Assembly (NCBI RefSeq): GCF_000982955.1
Contig: NZ_KQ058900.1
Location: 46,082-110,081, forward strand
Source of the DNA: Micromonospora sp. HK10
Lineage (GTDB): Bacteria; Actinomycetota; Actinomycetes; Mycobacteriales; Micromonosporaceae
Reading direction: 5' to 3'
DNA: 64,000 bases
A model generated the notes under the pieces. It saw only the letters and a program-made list of their open reading frames with translations, was not told the origin of the DNA and made no database searches. Made by a program: the position numbers and the translations under genes. Shown here piece after piece: positions 53,992 through 62,981 of this stretch; the stretch's first letter is position 1; the number at the start of each line of letters is the position of its first letter.

Positions 53992-54780
53992 ATGATGGCA
54001 CTCTTCCGGCTGATCGGCACCGGCGGCGTGATCGCCTACCGGGCCCTGTTCAACTGGACCACCCCCTCGATGTTCATCGGCTCGCTGCTGGTCGGCCCGA
54101 TCTTCCAGCTGCTCTTCTTCGCCTACCTGGGCCGGCAGCTCGGCGTCGCGGACGACCGCTTCTACATCGTCGGCAACGCGGTGCTCGCCGCCTCCCTCTC
54201 CTGCGTCTTCGGCGGCACCATGGCGGTGGCCAACGAGCGCCGCTTCGGCACCCTGGGGCACGTGCTGCTCTCCCCGCGCAGCCGCACCGCCGTCTTCCTC
54301 GGCCGGGTCCTCCCGTACGCCGGCAACGGGCTGCTCATCGCGGCCAGCACGCTGACGGTGGGCGCGCTGCTGCTCGGGTTGCGGGTGCCGGTGCGGGCCC
54401 TGCCGGGGCTCCTGCTGGCCCTCGCGGTGGCGGCCCTGGCCTGCGGGTTCTTCGGGCTCACCCTGGGCGCGCTGGGGCTGCGGTTCCGGGACGTCTGGGT
54501 GGTCTCGAACGTCTCGGTGGCGCTGCTGCTCCTGCTCACCGGTGTGAACGTGCCCGCCGCCGGGCTGCCCGGCTGGATGCGCGCGGTGGGTGAGGCGTTG
54601 CCGATCACCCACGCCGCCCGCGGCGCCCGCCAACTGGCCGCCGGCGAGGGGCTCGCGGCGGCCGCCCCGGCCCTCGCCGCCGAGGCCGCCGTCGGCCTCG
54701 GCTACGCGCTGCTCGCCGCCGCCCTGTTGAAGATCTTCGAGGCCGAGTCCCGCCGCCGCGCCTCCCTGGACGCCCTCTGA
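53992..54780 (+). CDS. ABC-2 type transporter permease
   Basis: 262 residues, six membrane helices. The conserved cytosolic segment ANERRFGTLGHVLLSPRSRT and the GVNVPAAGLPGWMRAVGEAL loop are typical. It is the second permease of the exporter, 8 nt downstream of the first with GAGGAG in between. A second Met follows directly (53995). The final Ala-Leu codons and stop are amplified in the following repeats. Confidence 0.92.
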   Translation: MMALFRLIGTGGVIAYRALFNWTTPSMFIGSLLVGPIFQLLFFAYLGRQLGVADDRFYIVGNAVLAASLSCVFGGTMAVANERRFGTLGHVLLSPRSRTAVFLGRVLPYAGNGLLIAASTLTVGALLLGLRVPVRALPGLLLALAVAALACGFFGLTLGALGLRFRDVWVVSNVSVALLLLLTGVNVPAAGLPGWMRAVGEALPITHAARGARQLAAGEGLAAAAPALAAEAAVGLGYALLAAALLKIFEAESRRRASLDAL

Positions 54781-54890
54781 CCCCGCCCTCTGACCCCCGC
54801 CCTCTGACCCCCGCCCTCTAACCCGGCCCTCTGATCCCGGCCTGCCTCTGACCCCCGCCCTCCAACCCGGCCCTCTGACCCCGCCCGGTG
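54766..54890 (+). repeat. Tandem repeats from the ABC permease stop region
   Basis: Six to seven copies of a 16-17 bp unit (core CCCTCTGACCCCCG) begin with the last codons and TGA of the second ABC permease gene. Spacing and sequence drift in the later copies (TAA or CAA variants replace the TGA). Confidence 0.85.
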
Positions 54891-55019
54891 GCCGGGAACG
54901 GGACGGCCCGGTTCGGCGGCCACCGCCGACGACGTCCCGGTCAACCGCCGCCGGGGCGGGGTGGCCGGCCGGGAGCGGCGGTGCCGAGCGGCGGCATGAC
55001 CACCGTCACAACGGCCTAC

Positions 55020-55047
55020 TGTCACGCCGGCACCGCCGCCGTCCGTC
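55020..55047 (+). promoter_or_regulatory. Putative ECF41 autoregulated promoter
   Basis: TGTCAC followed by CGTC about 18 nt downstream (55020-55025 and 55044-55047). This resembles the reported ECF41 target promoter (TGTCACA-N16-CGTC) and lies upstream of the decarboxylase-sigma pair. Spacing is one base longer than consensus. Confidence 0.42.
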
Positions 55048-55080
55048 GTACGGGTGCAAACCGAACCGAGGGAGGCCGAG

Positions 55081-55521
55081 ATGAGTCGGATCAACATGGC
55101 GGCGGCGGTGCCGGAGGCGTACAAGGCGGTGCTCGGCCTGGAGAAGTACGTCCAGGCGAACGTCGACCACACCGTGCTGGAGCTGGTGAAGCTGCGGGCG
55201 TCGATGCTCAACGGCTGCTCGTTCTGCGTGGACATGCACAGCCGGGAGGCCCTCGCGGCCGGCGAGACCAGCCGCCGGCTCTTCGCGGTGGCGGCCTGGC
55301 GGGAGGCGCCGTTCTTCGACGAGCGGGAGCGGACCGCGCTGGCGCTGACCGACGCGGTCACCCGCCTCGGCGAGCACGGCGTGCCGGACGACGTGTGGGA
55401 CGCCGCGGCGAAGGTGTGGTCGGAGCGGGAACTCGCCGACCTGGTCGTCGCGATCGCCACAATCAACGTGTGGAACCGGATCTCCGTGAGCACCCAGACC
55501 CAGCCGCCCCTCGAGGTGTGA
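55081..55521 (+). CDS. Carboxymuconolactone decarboxylase family (AhpD-like) protein
   Basis: 146 residues. The CMD/AhpD fold with the redox pair Cys46-x-x-Cys49 (NGCSFCVDMHS) and a following His is clear. Enzymes of this type act as peroxidases or decarboxylases. Its direct coupling to an ECF41 sigma gene (GTGA overlap) is typical, and it is the probable target and partner of that sigma factor. GGGAGG lies upstream of the ATG. Confidence 0.92.
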   Translation: MSRINMAAAVPEAYKAVLGLEKYVQANVDHTVLELVKLRASMLNGCSFCVDMHSREALAAGETSRRLFAVAAWREAPFFDERERTALALTDAVTRLGEHGVPDDVWDAAAKVWSERELADLVVAIATINVWNRISVSTQTQPPLEV

Positions 55522-56402
55522 CCCAACCCGCGGCAGCACAGGCGGCCGGTGCGCTCACCGCGCACCGGCCGATGCTGCTCGGGCTCGCCTACCGGATGCT
55601 GGGCAGCCTGCACGACGCCGAGGACGTGCTCCAGGAGGCCTACCTGCGCTGGCTGGACGTGGACCGGGCGGCGGTCGCCGAGCCGCGCCGGTACCTGTCC
55701 CGGGTGGTGACCCGGCTGGCGCTGGACCGGCTGCGCGCGCGGCAGGCCGCCCGGGAGACGTACGTCGGGCCGTGGCTGCCCGAACCGGTGCCGACCGACC
55801 CGTCGCCGTTCGGGCCGCTGGACACCGTCGAGCAGCGCGAAACGCTCTCCACCGCGCTGCTGCACCTGCTGGAACGGCTCACCCCGCCGGAACGCGCGGT
55901 GTACGTGCTGCACACCGCGTTCGCGCTGCCGTACACCGAGATCGCCGACGTGCTGGACCGGTCGGTGGCGGACTGCCGGCAGCTGCACCACCGGGCGGTG
56001 GCCCGGATCCACGACGAGCGGCGGCGCTTCACGGCGGGCCCGGCGGAGCAGCGCAGGCTGCTCGACGCGTTCCTCGCGGCGGCCCGCGACGGCGACCTGG
56101 CCCGGCTGACCGACCTGGTCGCGGCCGACGCCACCGCGTGGAGCGACGGCGGCGGCCGGGTCCGCGCGGCGCTCAACCCGGTGTACGGGGCGGACCGGAT
56201 CGCCCGTTTCTTCGCCGGCATCTACGGCCGCCGTCAGCGGCACGTCGGGGCGGCGCCGGTGGAGCTGAACGGCGCCCCGGGGCTGCTGCTGCGCTGGCCG
56301 GACGGGACCCGCTACACCCTCGCCGTCGCCGCCGACCGCGGCCGGATCACCGGCGTCTACCTGGTCGGCAACCCGGACAAGCTGACCCGGGTCGCCGATT
56401 GA
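55518..56402 (+). CDS. sigJ: ECF41-type RNA polymerase sigma factor (SigJ-like)
   Basis: 294 residues. Sigma-70 region 2 (RPMLLGLAYRMLGSLHDAED) and region 4 (PYTEIADVLDRSVADCRQLH) are followed by a SnoaL-like C-terminal extension. That extension holds DGGG near residues 210-213 and NPDKL near 285-289, the two motifs that define ECF41. The extension acts as a built-in regulator, so no separate anti-sigma factor is needed. GTG at 55518 overlaps the CMD stop codon. Confidence 0.93.
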   Translation: MTQPAAAQAAGALTAHRPMLLGLAYRMLGSLHDAEDVLQEAYLRWLDVDRAAVAEPRRYLSRVVTRLALDRLRARQAARETYVGPWLPEPVPTDPSPFGPLDTVEQRETLSTALLHLLERLTPPERAVYVLHTAFALPYTEIADVLDRSVADCRQLHHRAVARIHDERRRFTAGPAEQRRLLDAFLAAARDGDLARLTDLVAADATAWSDGGGRVRAALNPVYGADRIARFFAGIYGRRQRHVGAAPVELNGAPGLLLRWPDGTRYTLAVAADRGRITGVYLVGNPDKLTRVAD

Positions 56403-56409
56403 CCACGCG

Positions 56410-56447
56410 CGACGGCCCCGGTCCCGCGGTGCGGGCCGGGGCCGTCG
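56410..56447. terminator. Bidirectional terminator between sigJ and ndk
   Basis: A 17-bp stem with one bulge (56410-56427 with 56431-56447) between convergent genes, 8 nt after the sigJ stop and 10 nt after the ndk stop. Confidence 0.85.
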
Positions 56448-56456
56448 ACGGCGAGG

Positions 56457-56882
56457 TCAGGCCAGCTCGGGGAACCAGAGCGCGATCTCCCGCTTGGCGC
56501 TGTCCACCGAGTCGGAGGCGTGCACCAGGTTCTCCCGGTTGGACAGCGAGAAGTCGCCGCGGACGGTGCCGGCGGCGGCCTTGCGACCGTCGGTGCTGCC
56601 GATCATCGCGCGGACCACGTCGATCACCTGGTCGCCGGAGAGCACCAGGGCGACCAGCGGGCCGCCGGTCATGAACGCCTTCAGCGGCGGGTAGAACGGC
56701 TTGTCCACGTGCTCGGCGTAGTGCTGGTCGGCGAAGTCGCCGTCCATCGTCCGGGAGACCATCGCGTCGATCCGCAGCCCCTTGCGCTCGAACCGGGTGA
56801 GGATCTCGCCCACCAGACCGCGGCGGACCGCGTCGGGCTTGATGAGGACGAGGCTGCGCTCCTCGGGGCTGCTGCTGGACAC
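56457..56882 (-). CDS. ndk: Nucleoside diphosphate kinase
   Basis: 141 residues. The catalytic His121 in NLVHASDS, the N-terminal LVLIKPDAVRRGLVGEI and the GPLVALVLSG segment are canonical. It balances nucleoside triphosphate pools. The GTG start at 56882 follows AGGAGG. The long in-frame upstream extension is antisense to the next gene and rejected. It sits downstream of folC/DUF4233 in the conserved block. Confidence 0.97.
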   Translation of the reverse strand: MSSSSPEERSLVLIKPDAVRRGLVGEILTRFERKGLRIDAMVSRTMDGDFADQHYAEHVDKPFYPPLKAFMTGGPLVALVLSGDQVIDVVRAMIGSTDGRKAAAGTVRGDFSLSNRENLVHASDSVDSAKREIALWFPELA

Positions 56883-57026
56883 GCTGGGTTCCTCCTGTGC
56901 GCGGATGCGGCGTCGGCTGGGTACGGTCAGCCTAGCGACCCGGTCCCGGCGCCGGGACGGCGGCTGCTCTTTCCCTTGGTCGCCGCCCCGGCCTAGCCTG
57001 GCCCTGGAACCCCTGGGAGGTCCACT

Positions 57027-58328
57027 GTGGCGAATGGCGGGAACCGAACCATCGCGCCGGTACGGAAACTGATCGGCGTGGTGCTGGGCACCGTGGCGAC
57101 CTTCATCACGCTGTTCGGGCTGGGCATGACGAGCTGGGCGATCGTCGCGCTCGGCGTCGCGCTGCTGGTCCTGGCGATCGCCCTGGCCACGGTGCGCGGC
57201 GGCGGGCGCACCTGGGTGGTCGGGCTGGGGCACGTGCACAGCGCCTCCGAACCGCCCACCCAGTACGCGTTCGGCCGCTGCGAACTGCAACTGGTCATCG
57301 ACGCGCCCGGGCTGCCGCCCCGGTCGAAGAAGATCATCGAGCCGCGGGTGCCGGTCGCCAAGTGGCCGTCGCTCGGCCAGGCCCTGCCGATCCGGGTCGC
57401 CCTGGACGACCAGCGCCACGTCCGGGTCCTCTGGGACGAGGTGCCCACCCACACGGAAAGTGCCGCCACCCTCGCCGACCTGCCGCCCGAGTACGGCGGG
57501 CCGGAGCCGGTGGAGGAGGTGCTGATCGGGCAGGAGGCCCCGCCGTGGGCCGGCCGCCGCCCGGAGGACGACTTCCGGGACGACTTCCGGGAGGACTTCC
57601 GGGACGCGTCGGATCCGCGGCTGGACGACGTGCTGCTGGGCGAGGAACGCGAGCCGGTGGTGGTGCACCAGCGTCCCGGTGGACCGAAGGTCGTCGAGGG
57701 CGAGGTCGTGGAGCCGGCGGCTGGCGGGTCGATGGCGGGCGGGCCGACAGCCGGCGGACCGATGGCGGGCGGGCCGCTACCCCGCCGGGCCACCCCCGCG
57801 CCGCGCCCGCCGGCCGAGGAGGGTTTCGAACCGATCGACCTACCGCTCGACGAGCCGGGGCCGGAGGCCGGCCCCACCGCCGAGGAGCTGGACGAGGCCA
57901 TCTTCGGGCCGGCCGCCGACCCGCCCGCCGACGCGCCCGCCGCCGAGGCGGACAACCCGATCAGCGGGGTCGGGATCACCCTGCTCGTCACCGACCTGGA
58001 CCGGTCCCTCGACTTCTACCGGGAGCTGGGCTTCGCCGAGCTCGATCGGGGCGCCGGCAACGCCGTTCTCGTCTCCGGACCGACCCGGCTCGTGCTGCGC
58101 CAGGTGACCGGGGCCGCCCCGATCAGCCGCCGGCTGGTCCACGTCAACCTGGAGGTCGCCGACATCCAGGCCGCGTACGAGCGGCTGCGCGGGTCCGGGG
58201 TCCGGTTCACGTACCCCCCCCGGGTGGTCAACCGGGGCAGCCGGCTGGAGGTGTGGGCGGCCGCCTTCAAGGACCCGGACGGGCACGGGGTGGCCCTCAC
58301 CCAGTGGCGCAGCCTCACCGACGCCTGA
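57027..58328 (+). CDS. Membrane protein fused to a VOC (glyoxalase-like) domain
   Basis: 433 residues. Two membrane helices (KLIGVVLGTVATFITLFGLG, then SWAIVALGVALLVLAIALAT) are followed by a domain with the HSASEPPTQYAFGRCELQLV segment. A long acidic/Gly-Pro linker with AGGPxAGGP repeats follows, then a C-terminal VOC domain (GVGITLLVTDLDRSLDFYRE, DPDGHGVALTQW). Fusion of a VOC domain to a membrane part is uncommon. The reaction is unknown. GTG at 57027 follows GGGAGG. Confidence 0.82.
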   Translation: MANGGNRTIAPVRKLIGVVLGTVATFITLFGLGMTSWAIVALGVALLVLAIALATVRGGGRTWVVGLGHVHSASEPPTQYAFGRCELQLVIDAPGLPPRSKKIIEPRVPVAKWPSLGQALPIRVALDDQRHVRVLWDEVPTHTESAATLADLPPEYGGPEPVEEVLIGQEAPPWAGRRPEDDFRDDFREDFRDASDPRLDDVLLGEEREPVVVHQRPGGPKVVEGEVVEPAAGGSMAGGPTAGGPMAGGPLPRRATPAPRPPAEEGFEPIDLPLDEPGPEAGPTAEELDEAIFGPAADPPADAPAAEADNPISGVGITLLVTDLDRSLDFYRELGFAELDRGAGNAVLVSGPTRLVLRQVTGAAPISRRLVHVNLEVADIQAAYERLRGSGVRFTYPPRVVNRGSRLEVWAAAFKDPDGHGVALTQWRSLTDA

Positions 58329-58352
58329 TCGGTCGGCGGCGTCGCGGGCCGC

Positions 58353-58904
58353 TCAGCCGAGGATGACCCGCCGCACGTGCAGCGCGTACGCCCACACCAG
58401 GGCGAACGTCACGCCCAGCACGAACAGCGACCAGTGCAGCAGCCCGGCGAGCATCAGCAGGCCCTGCAGGACCGTGCCGGCATGCCAGGCCCAGCGGCGC
58501 TTCATCTGACCGGCGAGCAGCACGCAGGCCACCGCCAGGGTGACGATCACCGCGATGGCCGGGCCGCCCAGGTCGCCGCCGACGACCCGGATCGGCTGGA
58601 TGGCGAGCACCAGCACCAGCGCCTCGAGCGCGAGCGTGCCGGCCCCGAGCCCGCGGACGGCCTTCACCGGGTCCCGCAGCCCGGACCGCCGCTCCCCCGC
58701 CCCAGCCGGGACGCCCGCGTCGGCCTCGTCCGCCGGCCCACCTGCCCCGGCGGCACCCGACGGCCCACCGGCCCCGGCCTCTTCCGCCGGCCCACGGGCC
58801 CCGGCCTCTTCCGCCGGCCCACCGGCCGCTGCCGCGCGGTCACCGGTCGGGGCCGGCGGCCGGTTTCCCTCGGTCACCGGCCGGTCCTCCGCGGGGCCGG
58901 TCAT
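58353..58904 (-). CDS. DUF4233 domain-containing membrane protein
   Basis: 183 residues. A disordered N-terminus with AEEAGAxGP repeats precedes four membrane helices (about 88-105, 110-128, 137-153 and 160-177). DUF4233 genes lie next to folC in most actinobacteria, as here; the ATG overlaps the folC stop (ATGA). The family function is unknown. Confidence 0.9.
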   Translation of the reverse strand: MTGPAEDRPVTEGNRPPAPTGDRAAAAGGPAEEAGARGPAEEAGAGGPSGAAGAGGPADEADAGVPAGAGERRSGLRDPVKAVRGLGAGTLALEALVLVLAIQPIRVVGGDLGGPAIAVIVTLAVACVLLAGQMKRRWAWHAGTVLQGLLMLAGLLHWSLFVLGVTFALVWAYALHVRRVILG

Positions 58905-60235
58905 CGCTTGAGCAGCCGGCGGGCGTCGGCCACGGTCACCACCGATCCGGTGATCAGGACGCCCACCCCGGCCAGCTCGCCCGGCACGTCCGACTCGGCC
59001 TCGGCGACCGCGGCTTCGATCGCGTCCGGCATCTCCTCGGTGACCTCCACCCGTTCCGGCCCGAAGATCTCCCGGGCCAGCTCGGCCAGTTCCTCGACGG
59101 CCATCGCCCGGGGCGAGCTGTTCCGGGTGACCACGATGGAGTCGAGTACCGGCTCCAGCAGCTCCAGCAGGCTGGCCGCGTCCTTGTCGCCGAGCACGGC
59201 GAGCACCCCGACCAGCTTGCTGAACGCGAACTCCTCCTGAAGCGCGGTGACCGTGGCGGCCATCCCGTGCGGGTTGTGCGCGCCGTCGAGCAGGATCGTC
59301 GGCGCGGTACGCACCTTCTCCAGCCGCCCCGGCGAACTGGTCGCGGCGAAGCCCTCCCGGACCGCCTCGATGTCCAGCTGCCGGCGGGCCCCCGCGCCGA
59401 GGAACGCCTCCACGGCGGCCAGCGCCACGGCCGCGTTCTGCGCCTGGTGTGCGCCGTGCAGCGGGATGAAGATCTCCTCGTACACCCCGCCGAGGCCCTG
59501 GATCGTCAGCACCTGGCCGCCGACCGCGACCGCGCGGCGCAGCACGCCGAACTCGGCGCCCTCCCGGGCCACGGTGGCGTTGACCTCGGCGCAGCGCTCC
59601 AGGATCGGGCGGGCCGCCTCCTCCTCCTGCGCCGCCGCGATCACGGTGGCGCCGGGGTGGATGATGCCCGCCTTGTGCAGCGCGATGTCCTCGATCGTGT
59701 CGCCGAGCCACTCGGTGTGGTCCAGCCCGATCGGGGTGATCACCGCGACGCCGGCCTGGATCACGTTGGTGGCGTCCTCCGCACCACCGAGCCCGACCTC
59801 CACCACGGCGACGTCGACGGGCGCGTCGGCGAACGTGGCGAACGCCAGCGCGGTGGTCAGGTCGAAGTAGGTCAGCGGCTCGTCGAACCGCTGGTCGACC
59901 AGCTCGGCGAGCGGCGCGATCTCGCGGTACGTGGCGACGAAGCGGTCCTCGCTGACCGGCTCACCGTCCAGGCTGATCCGCTCGCGCACGGTCTCCAGGT
60001 GCGGGCTGGTGTAGCGGCCGGTGTGCAGCCCGAACGCCCGCAGCAGCGAGTCGATCATCCGGGCCGTCGAGGTCTTGCCGTTGGTGCCGGTGAGGTGGAT
60101 GGACGGGTACGCCCGCTGCGGGCTGCCGAGCAGGTCGAGCAAGCTCTCGATCTTCTCCAGCTCGAAGCGGATCCGGGTGAAGCCGCGCGCGTTGAGCGCG
60201 GCTTCCACCTCGGCGAATCCGGTGCGGTCGGTCAT
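58901..60235 (-). CDS. folC: Bifunctional folylpolyglutamate synthase/dihydrofolate synthase
   Basis: 444 residues. The Mur-ligase-type P-loop GTNGKTS is at residues 50-56, DGAHNPHGM is the C-terminal domain motif and GLDHTEWLGDTIEDIA follows. It adds glutamate to dihydropteroate and to folates. The ATG at 60235 is 58 nt downstream of valS, and both probably belong to one operon with DUF4233 and ndk. Confidence 0.97.
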   Translation of the reverse strand: MTDRTGFAEVEAALNARGFTRIRFELEKIESLLDLLGSPQRAYPSIHLTGTNGKTSTARMIDSLLRAFGLHTGRYTSPHLETVRERISLDGEPVSEDRFVATYREIAPLAELVDQRFDEPLTYFDLTTALAFATFADAPVDVAVVEVGLGGAEDATNVIQAGVAVITPIGLDHTEWLGDTIEDIALHKAGIIHPGATVIAAAQEEEAARPILERCAEVNATVAREGAEFGVLRRAVAVGGQVLTIQGLGGVYEEIFIPLHGAHQAQNAAVALAAVEAFLGAGARRQLDIEAVREGFAATSSPGRLEKVRTAPTILLDGAHNPHGMAATVTALQEEFAFSKLVGVLAVLGDKDAASLLELLEPVLDSIVVTRNSSPRAMAVEELAELAREIFGPERVEVTEEMPDAIEAAVAEAESDVPGELAGVGVLITGSVVTVADARRLLKR

Positions 60236-60293
60236 GCGGAGCCACCCTTCGTTCGCGACTGCGGGGCCCGCAGCACCGGCTCTCTGCTGGCGC

Positions 60294-62912
60294 TCACGAG
60301 GGCAGCGCCGCCAGGGCGGCGTCGATCCGGATCAGGTCCGCCTCGGCCACCGCCAGCCGCTCGCGGATCTTCGCGACCACCGGCTCGGGGGCCTTGCCGA
60401 CGAACGCCGGGTTGTCCAGCTTCGCCCGCGCCTGCGCGGCCTCCTTCTCGGCGGCCGCCCGGTCCTTGGTGAGCCGGGCCCGCTCGGCGGCCACGTCGAT
60501 CGACCCCCGGGTGTCCAACGCCACGCTGACCTCGCCGGGCATGGCGAGGGTGGCGCTGGCCTGGAAGTCGTCGCCGGGCGCGTCGAGGCGGACCAGCGAA
60601 CGGATCAACGGCTCGTGCGCGGCGATGCCGGCGCCGGCCAGGCCGTCCAGCCGGGCCGACACCCGCTGCGTCGGGCGCAGCCCCTGGTCGGAGCGGAACC
60701 GCCGGATCTCGGTCACCACCCGCTGCAGGGTGCCGACCTCGCCCTCCGCGGCGTCGTCGATCCGGGTACGGTCGGCCGCCGGCCACGCGGCCGTCATCAC
60801 CGTCTCCCCGCCGGTGAGCGCGGTCCACAGCTCGTCGCTGACGAACGGGATGACCGGGTGCAGCAGCCGCAGCAACTGGTCCAGCACGTGCCCGAGCACC
60901 CGGCGGGTGGCGTCGGCGGCCGGCCCGCCCTCGGCGAGCACCGGCTTGCTCAGCTCCACGTACCAGTCGCAGACGTCGTCCCAGGCGAAGTGGTAGAGCA
61001 GATCGCAGACCTTCGCGAACTCGTACGCCTCGAACTGCTCGTCCACCTCGGCGGTGACGTGCGCCAGCCGGGACAGGATCCACCGGTCGACGGTCGACAG
61101 CTCGGTCGCGGCCGGCAGCGGCCCATCGGTGTGCGCGCCGTTGAGCAGCGCGAACCGGGTGGCGTTCCAGAGCTTGTTGCAGAAGTTGCGGGAGCCCTGG
61201 CACCACTCCTCGCTGACCGGGACGTCCTGGCCGGGGTTGGCACCCCGGGCCAGCGTGAACCGGGTGGCGTCGGCGCCGAACCGGTCGATCCAGTCCAGCG
61301 GGTCGACCACGTTGCCGAAGGACTTCGACATCTTCTTGCCGTGCTCGTCGCGGACCATGCCGTGCAGGGCCACCACGTCGAAGGGCTGCACGCCGTCCAT
61401 CGCGTAGAGGCCGAACATCATCATCCGGGCGACCCAGAAGAAGAGGATGTCGTAGCCGGTGACCAGCACGCTGGTCGGGTAGAACTTGGCCAGGTCCGGG
61501 GTGCGCTCCGGCCAGCCCAGGGTGGAGAACGGCCACAGCCCGCTGGAGAACCAGGTGTCCAGGACGTCCTCGTCCTGCCGCCAGCCCTCGCCGGTGGGCG
61601 GCTGCTCGTCGGGGCCGACGCAGACGATCTCGCCGTCCGGGCCGTACCAGACCGGGATGCGGTGGCCCCACCAGAGCTGCCGGGAGATGCACCAGTCGTG
61701 CATGTTGTCGACCCAGGCGAAGTAGCGCTTGGCCAGCTCGGCCGGCTCGATCGCCACCCGCCCGTCGCGCACCGCGTCGGCGGCGGCCTTGGCCAGCGGG
61801 GCGGTGTTGACAAACCACTGCAGCGACAGCCGCGGCTCGACCGTGGTCTTGCACCGCGAGCAGTGCCCGACCGCGTGCACGTACGGGCGCTTCTCGGCGA
61901 CGATCAGGCCCTGCTCGCGCAGCGCGGCGACGATCGCCGGGCGGGCCTCGTACCGGTCCAGGCCCTGGAACGGACCGGGCGCGGTGATGATGCCCCGCTC
62001 GTCCATGATCGTCAGCGCCGGCAGGTCGTGCCGCTGGCCGATCTCGAAGTCGTTCGGGTCGTGCGCCGGGGTCACCTTGACCATGCCGGTGCCGAAGCTC
62101 GGGTCGACGTGCTCGTCGGCCACGATCGGGATCCGCCGGTCGGTGAGCGGCAGCTCCACCTCGGTGCCGATGAGGTGCCGGTAACGCTCGTCGTCCGGGT
62201 GCACCGCGACCGCGGTGTCGCCGAGCATGGTCTCGGCCCGGGTGGTGGCCACCACGACCTCGTCGCTGTAGCGGATCGAGATCAGCTCCCCCTCGTCGTC
62301 GGTGTGTTCCACCTCAATGTCTGAGAGCGCCGTGAGGCAGCGCGGGCACCAGTTGATGATCCGGTTGGCCCGGTAGATCAGGCCGTCGTCGAAGAGCTTC
62401 TTGAACATGGTCTGCACGGCCCGGGACAGGCCCTCGTCCATGGTGAAGCGCTCCCGGTCCCAGTCGACCGCGTCACCGAGGCGCCGCATCTGGCCGAGGA
62501 TCGCGCCGCCGGACTCGGCCTTCCACTGCCAGACCCGCTCGACGAACTTCTCCCGGCCCAGGTCGTGGCGGGACAGGCCCTCGCCGGCGAGTTGCCGCTC
62601 GACCAGGTTCTGGGTGGCGATGCCGGCGTGGTCCATGCCGGGCAGCCAGAGCGCCTCGTAGCCCTGCATCCGCTTGCGCCGGCTCAGCGCGTCCATCAGG
62701 GTGTGCTCGAACGCGTGGCCCATGTGCAGCGAGCCGGTCACGTTCGGCGGTGGGATGACGATGGTGAAGGGCGGCTTGTCGCTCTCCGCCGACGCCCGGA
62801 AGTGCCCGGCGGCTACCCACTGCTCGTACCGTCGCTGCTCTACCTCGCCGGGCTGGTACTGGCCGGCAAGGGTCGGGGCGTCGGGGCGTCGGGCATCCAG
62901 TCTCTCGGTCAC
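60294..62912 (-). CDS. valS: Valyl-tRNA synthetase
   Basis: 872 residues. The HIGH motif (GSLHMGHAFE) is near residue 58 in PNVTGSLHMGHAF and KMSKSFGNVV near 527, with the C-terminal coiled-coil (AAEKEAAQARAKLDNPAFVG) that defines ValRS over IleRS. It charges tRNA-Val with editing. It begins with GTG at 62912. No T-box motif is seen upstream. The last codons border folC by 58 nt. Confidence 0.98.
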   Translation of the reverse strand: MTERLDARRPDAPTLAGQYQPGEVEQRRYEQWVAAGHFRASAESDKPPFTIVIPPPNVTGSLHMGHAFEHTLMDALSRRKRMQGYEALWLPGMDHAGIATQNLVERQLAGEGLSRHDLGREKFVERVWQWKAESGGAILGQMRRLGDAVDWDRERFTMDEGLSRAVQTMFKKLFDDGLIYRANRIINWCPRCLTALSDIEVEHTDDEGELISIRYSDEVVVATTRAETMLGDTAVAVHPDDERYRHLIGTEVELPLTDRRIPIVADEHVDPSFGTGMVKVTPAHDPNDFEIGQRHDLPALTIMDERGIITAPGPFQGLDRYEARPAIVAALREQGLIVAEKRPYVHAVGHCSRCKTTVEPRLSLQWFVNTAPLAKAAADAVRDGRVAIEPAELAKRYFAWVDNMHDWCISRQLWWGHRIPVWYGPDGEIVCVGPDEQPPTGEGWRQDEDVLDTWFSSGLWPFSTLGWPERTPDLAKFYPTSVLVTGYDILFFWVARMMMFGLYAMDGVQPFDVVALHGMVRDEHGKKMSKSFGNVVDPLDWIDRFGADATRFTLARGANPGQDVPVSEEWCQGSRNFCNKLWNATRFALLNGAHTDGPLPAATELSTVDRWILSRLAHVTAEVDEQFEAYEFAKVCDLLYHFAWDDVCDWYVELSKPVLAEGGPAADATRRVLGHVLDQLLRLLHPVIPFVSDELWTALTGGETVMTAAWPAADRTRIDDAAEGEVGTLQRVVTEIRRFRSDQGLRPTQRVSARLDGLAGAGIAAHEPLIRSLVRLDAPGDDFQASATLAMPGEVSVALDTRGSIDVAAERARLTKDRAAAEKEAAQARAKLDNPAFVGKAPEPVVAKIRERLAVAEADLIRIDAALAALPS

Positions 62913-62981
62913 CCTGAAAGTCTACGGAGCGCTTTCGGAGACCTGACGTGAGCCACCTCCTGTTCGCGTACGGTGGCGGAC

